A stretch of DNA of 64,000 nt from Acanthacorydalis orientalis (lineage: Eukaryota; Arthropoda; Insecta; Megaloptera; Corydalidae). The stretch spans positions 32,248,456-32,312,455 of the forward strand of contig CM068318.1 of the NCBI GenBank assembly GCA_034766995.1, read 5' to 3'. Shown here piece by piece: positions 29,901-40,611 of the stretch (its first letter is position 1; each line of letters starts with the position of its first letter). The position numbers and the translations under genes are program-made. Under the pieces are notes generated by a model. That model saw only the letters and a program-made list of their open reading frames with translations, had not been told where the DNA came from and did not search any database.

Positions 29901-32900
29901 TTCTGTTTGTTGGCATCGATTTTTTTTTAAATCTTGAATGTTGTTTCAAATTCAGGCAGCTTTCCAAATATTCCCCAGCATATAAATTAGTTTGCTACAC
30001 TATTACGTTTAGTAAGCCATAATCTAAATTTTTTTCCACATCGAACGCACACTTTGTTTTTGAGGAATGGGGAATAGTAAAATTTGGGCCAGGATGAGCA
30101 GTAAATTTAAATGGTGCTCGCTCTCCACCTTTAATATTCCGTTGTACATTTGAATTTTTATTTTCTTTATCAGGTTCATTATCTTCTTTATCCTCATCAC
30201 TAGCTTCATCGGAAGACGTTGAAATTACTGATATTCTTTTCGGTATCCTTGTATGAAAAACCACATCTTCATTAACTTCTTCGACCTCATCACTACTTTC
30301 ATCAGAAGATGTTACAGGTGTTATCGCTCTTTTCCGTTTTCTTGGATGTACAGATTTATTTTCACCACCATCAGTAAAACTCATCTGCTAAAATAAATAA
30401 AAATATTGTTCACTTCACAAGTTTTCTATTACATCCTATAATACCTTCTCTAGATATCAGACGTAAGTTTCACGATGCAAAGAGAAAACTGCTTAGAAAT
30501 ATGCTAAAATTACTAATGTATATTCGTTTTACATAAATTTTACAATAAATAACAGAAGCGAATTTTTTTCTACATGGCGAGTATACTCGACATTAAACAA
30601 AAATGCCATCTTTTCATGACGAGCATACTCGACATAAACGCTTAAGGGGTTAAGTAAAGTATTTGGTTTTATTATATCATCGTCATCAACAGCAGCAGCA
30701 GCCTCTGTCAGTCTACTTCTGAATGAAGGCCTTTTCCACGATTTGATTTTATTATATATATATATGACTCACAAATCTTAATTTTATTCCAGACTAATTG
30801 TATTTTTTAATACATTACAACTACCAACTTTCTGTCTTTAATTTAGAAATAGCGTGCTTGTATTAAATAATCTATTTCATAATTAAATCGATTATTTGCA
30901 ATGCGGCAAATAACAAACATATAAAGAAAAGTTTTCAGTAATAATAATTTTATCAATATAAAATCATTTTCAAACTATTATTATTGTAGCAAAATGATTT
31001 AAAACCTTGAACTATTTAAATAAATTTACGTGTTTGTATTTTCCGATCATTCCTTATCAAAAACAACCCATTCAGTCAACTAATTTCAATTTACTGAATA
31101 TTCAAACGAACACAAATTGATGTTTTTCAAGAAACTTATATCAATGATCCGGAAATTCGGTTTCATATCAAAATCAATTCGTTACTCTTCATTATTCTGT
31201 AAAAAGTTTTTATTTATGCGAATAGTTAGCAATTTACTTTCATTAAGGCAAATTATGTGTTATTTGTGTAAATGAGAACTTTAACCTTTCGAAAATATTT
31301 TTGTATACCTAGCAGTAATATATATATATATATATATATATATACGAGGTCAGACAATTAAGTAATGCGACCGATTTTTTTTCTCGGCCTGTGGTAACAC
31401 TGCGAACCTGTAACTCCGCCACCGTAATAGCAGATCCCTACTCTCTCGATTGAGACCTTGACCACCCTCGTACGATCATTTTTTCGCCAGCTGTTTAGTG
31501 TTTTGTAACAACGCGCGAGTAGTGCATGTCACGAAAATGGAACAGAGAAATTTGTCTCGAGCAGGTTGAAAGTGATCCTACTCTTCTCGATCGAGTTATT
31601 ACTGGTGATGAAAGTTGGTTCTTTCAATATGACCCCGAAACTAAACGACAAAGCCAACAGTGGCTGTCCCCTGGAGCACCAAGGCCAAAGAAGGCGAGAA
31701 TGAGCAAGTCCAAAGTGAAAACCATGTTTATTTGCTTCTTCGACAGCAAAGGGGTGGTTCACAAAGAGTTCGTACCACCTGGACAAACCGTAAATCAAGT
31801 ATTCTACCGCAATGTGCTCGAAAAATTACGAAAAAGGGTGCTCAGAGTGCGTCCAGAGATCGCGAAGACTTGGGTTCTGCATCACGACAATGCTCCCTGT
31901 CACAATGCGTTCAGTGTCTCTCAGTTTTCGGCGTCTAAAGGCATCGCAACGTTACCACAACCGCCCTATTCACCGGACATGTCACCCTGCAACTTTTTCC
32001 TATTCCCCCATATGAAAAAATTCGTCAAAGGTCGACATTTTGACTCCGTTGAAGATATCCAAGAATCTGTGACGAGGGTACTCGGAGAGGTCCCACAAGA
32101 AGTGTTCCAGAATTGTTACGAAAACTGGAAAACTCGCTGGAATAAGTGTATAGATACGGGAGGGGACTACTTTGAAGGGAATCTCAGCGATGTACCTTAA
32201 TTTTTAAATATACTCGATTTTTGAATTTTGTCGCATTACTTAATTGTCTGACCTCGTATATACTTATATAATTTTGAAAATATTGATTAATGTATAAGAA
32301 TTACATTTATTATTATTTTATTTTTCAGTTACGGTTATGTATTACCAGTGGATGAAAACAATAGTGGCCCAGTAGTATTTTTAACGAAATGTGATGGCCT
32401 TGGTCGAACTGAAGAAAATATAATTCTTTTAATCAAACTAGTGTTTATGTCACTTGATATTTTACTCAACGAAAACGATCGAGCAGTTATAGAAGGAGTT
32501 GTATCCCTGGTGGATGTCAAAAATATTACAATGGGAGATTTAACTATACTTTCGCCGTCGATTGTTAGGAAAACTGCCAAATTATTCAATCACGGATATC
32601 CACTTAGAACTGCTGCAGTACATTTCATTAATACGCCTCAGAATTTCGTAACAATGTTTAATTTTATTAAGAAGATTACACATCCTAAAATACGAGAACG
32701 GGTAAGTTTCCAAATTTATTTAAAATCTATATTATTAATATCAGTTTTATTATGTAAATTATTTTTTTAAATTTTATTTAGCTAACAGTTTTCTTAAAAA
32801 ATATGTTGTCTGTTATAAAGTTATTTACATTTTGATGATGAACCAATTTCATGTTTATTTATTTAAATCTGGTTTACTTAATTAGTTGTAGAAAAAAATA

Positions 32901-35900
32901 TTTAGATATTTAAAATATTCAGAATTTTCCACCATAGCTATATAAAAATATGAACTGATATCTCATTGTTTTGCAAACTATATTATCATTGTTCGTTTTA
33001 AATTGCAAAAAAAAATACGTTTAGCTATCATCTAGTGAACACGTACGTTTGTTAACGTTCTTAAAAAGGTTTAATATTGAGTATCGAACAAAAATTACAT
33101 TTATGACAAAAGGAATAAAATTTCAAGAGAAATTCCAATAAAACGTCTTGATACTATGTTCAGTAAATTTCCCTTTTCGTACTCGAGAATAAAAAAATGA
33201 GCTTAACTATTTACTTAAGACAGAGAACTGATCGAAAACAACCCACACAAATACGAGGATAGAGTGATAAGTACCCGTGTCTGACAAGAATACACAATTT
33301 TTTTTGAGGAAATTCTTTTTTATTTTTCAAGGTAATCTCCTTTTATCTCGATGAACTTCGTCCAACGGATTTCCAATTTTTTATCATTTCCGAATAGAAC
33401 AGTTTGTCAAACTCCTCACAATAACCATTTACAGCAGCGATGACTTCCGAATTTGATGAAAATATTTTACCTCCGAGCTATTTCTTTAAGTTTGGAAACA
33501 GGAAAAAGTCACACGATTCCAAATCTGTAGAAAATACTGGATGTGAAAGCAATTCATAGTGCAATTTATACAGTTTTTCCATCACAATTGTTGAATTGTG
33601 TGACAATGATTGCTGTAATAGAAAAGCACTTTTTTGCCAAATGAGGACATTTTTTCTTGATTTTATCATTCAGATGAGCCAATAATGATGCATAGTATGC
33701 ATCTGTTATTTTTTTCTCTTTTCAAGATAGTCGATTAGCATTTTTACGAGGATTCCAGAAAACATTCACCATAACCTTTTCAGCTGATGTAATGACATTT
33801 GCCTTCTTTGGTGCACGTTCACCATGGGAAATCCATTGTTTTGACTTCTCTCTCGTTTCAGGTATATGATGATGGACCCATATTTCATCAACGGTTATGT
33901 ATCGACGCAAAAATTCATGTCGATTACATTTAAACATAGTTAAACTCTCCTTAGAATTGTTCATTCGAATGCGTTTTTGATCGATTCTGAGCAAACACGG
34001 CACCCATCTGGCGGATAGCTTTTTTGTATGCAAATGGTCGTGTAACATGATCCGTACACGTTCATCTGATATGCTTATTATCTCAACTATCTTATGTACT
34101 TTGATTCTATGATCATTTAAAGCAATGTCATAGATTTTTCTAATTATCTCTTTAGTAGTCACCTCAATTGGACAACCTGGACTTTGTTCATCACAAACGC
34201 TTGTACGACCACGTTTGAATTCATTGAACCAGTATCTGACGGTTGTCATCAAAGATGCAGAGTCCCTGTAGACAGCGTGTAAATTTTGTTCAATTTATCC
34301 ATACGTTTTCCTATTCAAAAACAGAAATGTAATCACTGATCGATACCGATTTTTTCCACAGTTAAAAAAGAGCAATAGTTGTTTACTTTGAATGCCTGTC
34401 GAAACTAAGGTAATTAACGTATTGTGCTCAAACTTTAACAGCAGTAATTTGAAAGATAAGTTTGTTAAAAGATATTTGTTTGATATCAGTCATCATTTGA
34501 TATCAGTTTGATATCACTTCTTGTCATATCTTGTCAAATACAAGTAATTATCACTCTACCTTCGTATATGTTAGTGGAATCGATAATTCTTAAATACTTG
34601 ATTTAATAGGAAAAAAACAATTTTAATACAGAAAACTACAAATAAAATAAATAGCATCACGGTTCAAAGTTTCCATAACAACTGTGTTACAGATTTTGTT
34701 TTCAACTTAGAACCAATAATGAGAGGCTATACACTCTCTGCTGTTTGAAATAAACAGTACGTTAAATTTTATACATAATTTTTGGCTTTCTGTAAAGAAC
34801 AAAAAAAAGATATTGAGTGAATTGTTATAGATTGTAAACTTCAATTGCTAACTACGATCTGCTCTTTAAGAGGAAATTAATGATATTACGTCATTCAAAG
34901 TAATCACGGTTAATGAATTCAAAAGTTACATTTTCACAAAACAATATTATAATATTTTTTTTGGATGTACAAAAAGAATAATAATCGATGTCAGAAATCA
35001 AAATATCACCTTTACTGGAAAAAATAACATGTATTTTAAAACAACGACTTAAGATCGCTACTAAAAAAATCAAAAAGAATCTCTTCATTGAAGCAGATTA
35101 CTGTTACATAACAATGTGTCATACACATTTCAACTGCTGCAAAGGCAGCTGCACAAAAATATAAATTCAAGGAAATTTATCATCCACTTTTGACTCTGAT
35201 TAAGCCCTGAGCAACTATTATTTACTCTCAAAATTAAAATTCAAGTTATGTAAAAAAAGGTACAGAGCAATCAATAAAAAAGGATGCTTCGAATTTTTAG
35301 CCCATATAAGTACAAAAGTTCTGAATATTTTTCACATGTATAAAAAAGTAAATCCTCATTGTAAAAAATGTATTGAAATGCAAATTTCATTGAAAAATAA
35401 AAATATTAATTTTATTGTCTCACCAATGTGACATCATCAGTCTTTTAGATCGCACTAAATATATTTAATTCAAGTAATTATTTTATTTCAATCGTGATTT
35501 TAAATTCTACTTATTTTATCTTATATAATAGTATGCAATGTGCTATAAAATAAATATATAATAATTATTGGTGTAAAAATTCAGTTACATGTTCATCCAA
35601 ACCTGGAATCATTACATGAATATATTCCCAAGTCGACCTTACCTACAGAATACGGAGGTACTGCTGGTCCAGAAAAACACCTCGCCGGTAAGAATACTTA
35701 ATGTTTATAATTTAACGTTTAAACATTATTACATATTTTATAAATTAGACATAAGGAACTTAATTTTCAAACAAAACTGTAAGAATTATGTACGTTTTAA
35801 TTTTATACCGAATTTCTATGCTTTATTAATATTTTAAATACTTTTTGAACTGCTTAATCTAACCGTTCTTAAAAGCAAAATGATAAATAGTGTAAACCTA

Positions 35901-37788
35901 TGAAACATAGATTAAACCTGTGACATACGACTGATTATATAAGTCTCAATATACACATATATATATATATCCATATATAAATTCAAATACACATATACAT
36001 AAACTGTATAATTTTCAGTTTTTTTCTGATTTAAAGAAGGCTAATAATTTATTATTTTCTTCGATGTTTGTTAAAAATAAACAACATTGAACATTATTAG
36101 TTTACACAATAATGTAGTTAACATTAATATTAAAAATATATGATTAATTATTTACCAGAGTTTTAAGTTTATATACATGACATTTTACCAACAATTAAAT
36201 TTAACGAACATTCGACAAGATTAAACATTCCCTTAGACTCCGCAAAGTCTTTAAATTGAAAATTTACTATATATAAAAGCACAAATCTGAAAATCCTAGC
36301 TCAGAATGGGTTTAACTATATGTAGATGTAAACAAAATATCAATTTCCAAGATCTATAGCTTTCAAATCTCACGTTCGTACTAAAAAGCTGTTAAGAAAG
36401 TTCCCAGAACAGGCACTTTTTGAATAGACTTTATATGTATATACAGAATGTTTCAGAGGTAGGTTCACAATTATTTTTTATAGTTCCTACATGATTAGAA
36501 AACAATATTTTTTATGTGATTATTTGCACTTGGAAATTACATAAAGAAAATAATGTAGTTCAAATGACCACCTCTGGCTGCGGTTCTAAAACGATCTTTT
36601 CAATGACAAATTTCATCACATTTTGGCATATTTCTTGGGTAATATCATCGTTTTCGTGACGATTATTCTCCTTTAATCTTTCAGTCATATCTAGATTGTT
36701 TGCATTAATCTTTCTCTTAAGATGTTAGTACAAAAAATAATCATGCCGTTAATCTTGTGATCTTGGTGATCAATTACCGTTGCCGATTCTTGAGATTAAT
36801 TACTGTGGAAACATGATATTCAAATTTTCAAGCGCTGTGTGCAAGTAGTTCCGTCTTCTTGAAATCATATTTTTTAAACCCAAAGCACCCAATTCTTATG
36901 TCAAAAAGTTCTCAGTCATCTCACGATAGCATTAATCGTAACATTTTCAAAGAAATAAAGTTCAATAACACTTCTGAATAAAATATCGCACCATATTGTC
37001 AAGCTACGCGGATATAAGAATCTTTGATGAATCAATTGTGGATTTTTGGAACCCCAGAAGATTCTCTTTTACTTGTTGATGAACTCACTCAAACCAAAGT
37101 AATCCCCACCAGTCATGATGATTTTCTTCCAAAAGTCCGGATTGACTATATTGAGCTGAAGTAACGAAATACTGTATGTTCAGTGGCGTTTATATAGTAT
37201 CTGGGTTGAACTTCTTGTGTCAGCTCAGTTTTATAAGACTTTAACTCACAGTTCAATATACTCCATTGGTCTATCTGCCACTAAACCATCATTTTTATAA
37301 GTCCCTTTATTAATCGGAATATCGTGGAGTTATTTGGCGCATTATTACGACAGAATTTTTCATTTATTTTTCTATAAGTTGTTGAAATTGTTGACTGATT
37401 TTCAGAGAATCATGTACAATAAGTAAGTATTGTCTAATCGATTAATATGCCATAATGAATTCACCATCCTCTCTCTTTAAATGTCAACTTCCAACTAACA
37501 CAAATTGACCAAACCAAAACAGCAACCAAACAAAGTTGTAAACTTATCTTTTAAACCATTCTGTGCATGTGTATATATAACGCTGTATTTGCAGTACTGT
37601 TATAAATAAATAAAATGTTTATTTTATTTTTTATAGATAATTGGAAACGTAAAATGAAGAGTTATGCATCATGGATGATTGAAGATGAAAAATATTGCTC
37701 TATCGAAAAATTGCGACCGGGTAAACCGAAAACATCTGAAGAATTATTTGGTGTAACAGGATCATTTAGACAATTAAATGTAGACTAA
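17678..37788 (+). CDS. CRAL-TRIO domain lipid-carrier-like protein, four 3' exons (17678-17837, 32329-32701, 35585-35687, 37637-37788)
   Basis: Four exons on the + strand join in frame to give 262 residues, ending in TAA at 37786-37788. They belong to the CRAL-TRIO (Sec14-like) family that includes alpha-tocopherol transfer protein and insect clavesin-like proteins, which carry small hydrophobic ligands. Exon 1 begins [18 protein letters not shown], the conserved end of the CRAL-TRIO N-terminal helical domain. Exon 2 carries the lipid-binding fold ([13 protein letters not shown], then [10 protein letters not shown] and FINTPQNF). Exon 3 has [12 protein letters not shown], the family's conserved end of the lobe. 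Exon 4 is the C-terminal tail. Junctions are GT-AG (GTAAGT, GTAAGT, GTAAGA donors) and the phases match: GG|T, CGG|TTA, G|AT. Introns are 14491, 2883 and 1949 bp, all loaded with transposons. About 45-50 N-terminal residues are missing compared with the family's usual length near 300; no start exon was recognised. The ligand is unknown. Confidence 0.9.
18247..18307. repeat. (TA)n microsatellite, intronic
   Basis: About 60 bp of TA in the CRAL-TRIO first visible intron. 18370-18470 just downstream has loosely repeated CGAAAA.GTAATT.CTTGAAAA motifs. Confidence 0.9.
19018..19590 (-). mobile_element. cecropia-like mariner deletion derivative, HTH part only (copy 3)
   Basis: About 570 bp with ends TTAGTAGAAAATAATTGCGG and GCAATTATTTTCCTACCAAC in inverted orientation. 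A 106-codon frame at 19307-18987 holds [20 protein letters not shown] and [19 protein letters not shown]. It shares with copy 2 the shifted reading of the WFQKF segment. It lies in the first visible intron of the CRAL-TRIO gene, antisense to it. Confidence 0.8.
19984..21220 (+). mobile_element. mariner relic of the Hsmar1/cecropia type (family G)
   Basis: From 20164, [19 protein letters not shown] is the transposase N-terminus. Later come a decayed first catalytic region, [36 protein letters not shown] (second catalytic Asp), and [20 protein letters not shown] (C-terminus). Stops and frameshifts are frequent. Possible left end GGATCAGTGCAAAATTTCGT at 19986; the right end is unclear near 21200. 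It lies in the CRAL-TRIO first visible intron. Confidence 0.75.
21243..21330. repeat. (TA)n microsatellite, intronic
   Basis: A TA run with TGTATGTATG breaks just after the family G mariner. From 21331 to 23987 there is no recognisable gene; another TA/TG tract is at 23064-23123. Confidence 0.9.
23996..24287. mobile_element. hAT-type MITE with 8-bp target duplication
   Basis: A 292-bp non-coding element flanked on both sides by the same 8 bases, TGCTTAGT (23988-23995 and 24288-24295). The left end CACTGGCGCACCCAGG and the inverted right end TAGTAGTGCACTCA are imperfect terminal repeats of the hAT pattern. The + strand open frame across it has no recognisable domain. Confidence 0.7.
24478..25250 (-). 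mobile_element. Tc1-like transposon relic, interrupted by a solo LTR
   Basis: Reading the - strand from about 24790 gives [18 protein letters not shown], then [17 protein letters not shown] and [15 protein letters not shown] (second catalytic Asp of Tc1), and [15 protein letters not shown] (third motif, D-L-N-P-I-E-N decayed). The upstream part, beyond the LTR at 24820-25044, resumes with FFLFQ and stops. The relic stops at a (TA)n tract at 24477. Many stops: an old copy. Confidence 0.6.
24820..25044. mobile_element. probable solo LTR with 5-bp target duplication
   Basis: A 225-bp unit opening TGTTACGAAATTG and closing GAATTCGTTACA, so it has TG...CA ends and a short inverted match. It is flanked by AATAT on both sides (24815-24819 and 25045-25049). 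The size and terminal style match short LTRs of insect retrotransposons. A (TTA)n run is at 25006-25031. No internal retroelement sequence is present. Confidence 0.6.
25948..26052. repeat. (TA)n microsatellite with GCAAACA breaks
   Basis: A TA run containing two ATGCAAACATATA units. Neighbouring 25251-25947 and 26053-27282 hold no gene I can support. Confidence 0.9.
27283..28551 (+). mobile_element. mariner element, full length but decayed (family I, Hsmar1-like ends)
   Basis: Terminal repeats GGTGCGAAAATAATTCCGGT (left) and the inverse of ACCGGAATTATTTTTGCACC (right). About 1.27 kb. Recognisable pieces: the HTH region with [32 protein letters not shown] (first Asp), then the longest frame 28123-28317 with [15 protein letters not shown] (second Asp) and [12 protein letters not shown], where the third catalytic position is Asn. 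Numerous stops. Intronic in the CRAL-TRIO gene, sense orientation. Confidence 0.85.
29813..29882. repeat. 35-bp tandem duplication
   Basis: Two adjacent copies of a 35-bp unit starting TCCTCAAAAAATTTTTAATT (29813-29847 and 29848-29882), identical except at the last bases. It sits exactly where the piggyBac transposase remnant breaks off, so it may mark the deletion repair. Confidence 0.85.
29890..30384 (-). pseudogene. piggyBac-like transposase, N-terminal remnant
   Basis: It starts [20 protein letters not shown] at 30384, with an acidic Ser/Asp/Glu-rich N-terminus ([12 protein letters not shown]). Then [13 protein letters not shown] and DYGLLNVIV, where piggyBac transposases enter their catalytic domain. 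A TAG at 29995-29997 takes the place of the Glu usual in the ETN-R-YA motif. The frame continues as [12 protein letters not shown] and [10 protein letters not shown] to a TGA at 29890, after which the catalytic domain is absent. Confidence 0.75.
30661..30750. repeat. possible fragment of a dispersed CATCAT/GGCCT-type repeat
   Basis: The sequence ATCATCGTCATCAACAGCAG followed by CCTCTGTCAGTCTACTTCTG and AATGAAGGCCTTTTCCACG resembles a short dispersed repeat seen widely in insect genomes (trinucleotide run, then CAGTCCACTGCTGGA...AGGCCT). No coding frame. The family is uncertain. Confidence 0.35.
31345..32256 (+). mobile_element. young mariner, internally deleted (family B, copy B1)
   Basis: 912 bp, TA-flanked, with inverted ends CGAGGTCAGACAATTAAGTA...CTGACCTCG that match over about 27 bp. 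A 224-codon frame (31526-32200) contains [13 protein letters not shown] (first Asp), [11 protein letters not shown] (second Asp) and [14 protein letters not shown], where the third catalytic Asp is Asn. The region coding for the N-terminal HTH domain is deleted right after the start of the native frame; an earlier out-of-frame ATG at 31526 restores the reading frame. Copies B2 and B3 are nearly identical outside their own deletions. Confidence 0.93.
32329..32701 (+). CDS. CRAL-TRIO gene, main lipid-binding exon
   Basis: The acceptor TTTTTCAG ends at 32328 and the donor GTAAGT starts at 32702. This 373-base exon encodes [18 protein letters not shown] through HPKIRER, the core of the CRAL-TRIO fold. 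A mariner copy ends only 72 bp upstream of the exon. Confidence 0.92.
33254..34564 (-). mobile_element. mariner element, near full length, decayed (family D)
   Basis: 1311 bp between CGAGGATAGAGTGATAAGTA and the inverse TAATTATCACTCTACCTTCG, with TA at both ends. The - strand frame 34252-33722 (176 aa) has [18 protein letters not shown], second [18 protein letters not shown], and [14 protein letters not shown] (first Asp). The frame 33669-33478 has a decayed second motif and [12 protein letters not shown] (third Asp). Frame breaks make it inactive. It fills nearly half of the second visible CRAL-TRIO intron. Confidence 0.88.
35585..35687 (+). CDS. CRAL-TRIO gene, third visible exon
   Basis: The acceptor ATTCAG ends at 35584 and the donor GTAAGA starts at 35688. 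It encodes [17 protein letters not shown] followed by [17 protein letters not shown], the conserved family segment around the YGG motif. The phase fits exons 2 and 4. Confidence 0.92.
36442..37565 (-). mobile_element. DUF4817-type IS630/Tc1-like transposon relic
   Basis: Ends are ACAGAATGTTTCAGAGGTAG at the left and a weak inverse AAACCATTCTGT at the right. The - strand encodes pieces in order: [20 protein letters not shown] with VADRP (N-terminal HTH), [19 protein letters not shown] and [12 protein letters not shown] (central catalytic part) and [12 protein letters not shown] (the C-terminal GGHFEHLL-like tail). Heavily broken. It occupies most of the third visible CRAL-TRIO intron, antisense. 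Confidence 0.7.
37637..37788 (+). CDS. CRAL-TRIO gene, terminal coding exon
   Basis: The acceptor TTATAG ends at 37636. The exon encodes [20 protein letters not shown] to the C-terminal FRQLNVD and TAA. The EELFG...GSFRQL tail is typical of insect CRAL-TRIO proteins. No AATAAA lies between the stop and the mariner that begins at 37884, so the native 3' UTR is probably interrupted by that insertion. Confidence 0.9.
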
Positions 37789-37883
37789 ATTCAATTTTTA
37801 GCAACGACACAGACATATTCAAACTACTTATATACTTACGTCAACAGGATATATATTAATTTAAAAAAGAATATAAGTTTGTA

Positions 37884-38810
37884 CGAGGTCAGACAATTAA
37901 GTAATGCGACCGATTTTTTTTCTCGGCCTGTGGTAACACTGCGAATCTGTAACTCCACCACCGTAATAGCAGATCCCTACTCTCTTGATTGAGACCTTGA
38001 TCACCCTCTTACAATCATTTGTTCGCCAGCTGTTTAGTGTTTTGTAACAACGCGCGAGTAGTGCATGTCACGAAAATGGAACAGAGAAATTTAGAGCAAC
38101 GGTGCGCGATAAAATTTTGTGCAAAACTCGGCGAAACCGCGACAGAAACTTATGAAAAAGTGCTTAAAGTGTATGGTAGTGATGCCCTGAGTCGTAGTCA
38201 GGTGCTTCGGTGGCATGCCGATTTTAAAAAAGGCCGTGAGAGCGTCAAAGACGAGGCGCAAGTCCAAAGTGAAAACCTTGTTGATTTGCTTCTTCGACAG
38301 CAAAGGGGTGGTTCACAAAGAGTTCGTACCACCTGGACAAACCGTAAATCAAGTATTCTACCGCAATGTGCTCGAAAAATTACGAAAAAGGGTACTCAGA
38401 GTGCGTCCAGAGATCGCGAAGACTTGGGTTCTGCATCACGACAATGCTCCCTGTCACAGTGCGTTAAGTGTCTCTCAGTTTTCGGCGTCTAAAGGCATCG
38501 CAACGTTACCACAACCGCCCTATTCACCGGACATGTCACCCTGCGACTATTTCCTATTCCCCCATATGAAAAAATTTGTCAAAGGTCGACATTTTGACTC
38601 CGTTGAAGATATCCAAGAATCTGTGACGAGGGTACTCGGAGAGGTCCCACAAGAAGTGTTCCAGAATTGTTACGAAAACTGGAAAACTCGCTGGAATAAG
38701 TGTATAGATGCGGGAGGGGACTACTTTGAAGGGAATCGCAGCGATGTACCTTAATTTTTAAATATACTCGATTTTTGAATTTTGTCGCATTACTTAATTG
38801 TCTGACCTCG
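37884..38810 (+). mobile_element. young mariner, internally deleted (family B, copy B2)
   Basis: 927 bp, TA-flanked, with the same ends as B1. It keeps the N-terminus: 38076 onward MEQRNLEQRCAIKFCAKLGE and ALSRSQVLRWHADFKKGRES. The middle, from after the second HTH to [14 protein letters not shown], is deleted, including the first catalytic Asp. The 38215-38754 frame keeps [11 protein letters not shown] and PCDYFLFP (second and third Asp). It starts 95 bp after the CRAL-TRIO stop codon. Confidence 0.93.
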
Positions 38811-39741
38811 TAAATGTTTAGTTCAATTATTAAAAAAATAGTTAAATGGGATGTTCTGGTATTAAAAATATTTTAAAAATATCAAATATTATTAAAATAT
38901 TAATTTCTTCAAGTCGGCTATAATTGTTCCAGTATTCATAGTAATAATTAATAATAAAATAATTGAATCAAAATATTGATTAGCTATTTGACTAATAGAT
39001 AATTTAAAGGTTTATGAATATGTTAGATATAACCTGGTCAAGGTACGATACTCATACGTCATTCAATAAGTGCATTTAACATCAATTATCTTATTGTAAT
39101 GCTTTTACAAAGTTACCTATAAAACAAGAAATATATAACGACATATAAATCACACTTATGTACCATTCAATATTTGTAAAATTCAGTCAGTCACATCAAA
39201 TATTATAAAATTAATATTTTTAAAATAAGAATTACCAAAAGGTTACAAATTTCGTTGTTCATATTGTAGTGCTTAGAACATCTTTTATTATCTGTATAAC
39301 CAATTTTTCAGCTTTCTGGAAACAAAATAGTTAATGATTATTTCTAATTAGATTTATTGATTATTTCTAATTGTATCTGAAGATAACTAACATGTACCTA
39401 TAGATCATAAAAATAGTTTCAATCATATCGCAATTAAAAAAATGATAATTCATAATTTTATTACATTCTATTATGAAAAAATGTCCTTATTACATTATAA
39501 TTCATATAATTATAAATGCTTATAATTATTTTTTTGTATAAATCTGTCGGTATATAGAAAAATATTTCTACTGTCTAGAAATATGCTTGTAATTATTATA
39601 TACAAGGGATTCATTTTAAATAAAATTATTTATATTTCTTTAATATTTTGTAAAATATTTATTAGTAGTAACTACTTCGGTTACCTGTTTTAATCAGTGA
39701 TTCGCTACTTTCTAGGTATACTTTTCCAAGTTATTTTTCAG

Positions 39742-39861
39742 GGAAAGAGAGTAGCTGCAGCCGGACGTTCGATCCTAATTTCTGAGATAATATTTCTGAT
39801 CCTAATTGCTGTCAATCAACTATTTCAATACTTGTTGAAGATTATAAGACTACAGTTTAAG
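39742..39861 (+). CDS. candidate exon of an unidentified membrane protein (part 1)
   Basis: A possible 40-codon exon sits between the acceptor TTTTTCAG (ends 39741) and the donor GTACGT (39862). It encodes GKRVAAAGRSILISEIIFLI and continues to LLKIIRLQFK, a hydrophobic helix with basic ends. It is phase 0 at both edges and joins in frame to the candidate at 41598. The helix pair vaguely recalls the S2-S3 region of TRPA-type channels, but no diagnostic motif is visible, so I assign no family. Confidence 0.35.
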
Positions 39862-40274
39862 GTACGTGTTACAAAAAAAGTTAAGCATCATTTTTCTATG
39901 TCAGTGATATTATATTTTTCTTTTAATCTTTTTTTATGATACAGGTATGCAATGAATTATACTGCAAATAAATATTATTTAATATCCTTTCTAATTAGGA
40001 GTATATTTACCTTTTAATAATCTTATAAGATTTTTTAGGTTTTCGGATCTATTAATCAATTTTACTTTGCTAAACTAGAATTTTCTACTAAGTACTTTAT
40101 TTATTATAATTAATAATTCATATTATATATATATATATAATTATTTCCATTATTTTTTCAAAAATCTATGTATGAATAAAAATTATGTACAGAATATCCC
40201 ATAAAATGTTATATAATATTATATACAAATTCATGGTTATAAAATAATTAAAAACTAAATTTTGTTCAGTATAC

Positions 40275-40280
<6 letters not shown>

Positions 40281-40346
<66 letters not shown>

Positions 40347-40558
40347 CAGGAGAGAAGTTTACGCATTTATCTGATAGTTTAAAATATAGAATATATCAGT
40401 GCTTTTATTTAGCAGTTTTGATTTAATAACAACTTTTGTGTTTTTTATAACAACTTTTGTATAGTTTTTTAACAAAAAATATTAAAAGATATGATTTTCT
40501 TGATATTAAAAGAACTATGTTTTTTCTTCTCAAATATATATATATGAAGAAATATATA

Positions 40559-40611
<53 letters not shown>

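Larger units (their letters stand above)
29663..30653 (-). mobile_element. piggyBac-like element, internally deleted
   Basis: The right edge is GGGGTTAA (the - strand reads TTAACCCC), the piggyBac signature with a TTAA target site at 30650-30653. Near it are two copies of a near-palindrome, CGAGTATACTCGAC (30579-30592) and GAGCATACTCGAC (30621-30633). A related motif, GATGACTAGTATACTTGACG, sits near the other end at 29722. The left TTAA may be 29663-29666. Most of the transposase is missing. Confidence 0.65.

Noticed and set aside
31529..32015. Extra frames overlapping mariner B1 (and the equivalents in B2 and B3)
   Set aside because: They are other-frame shadows of the transposase, repeated identically in each copy.
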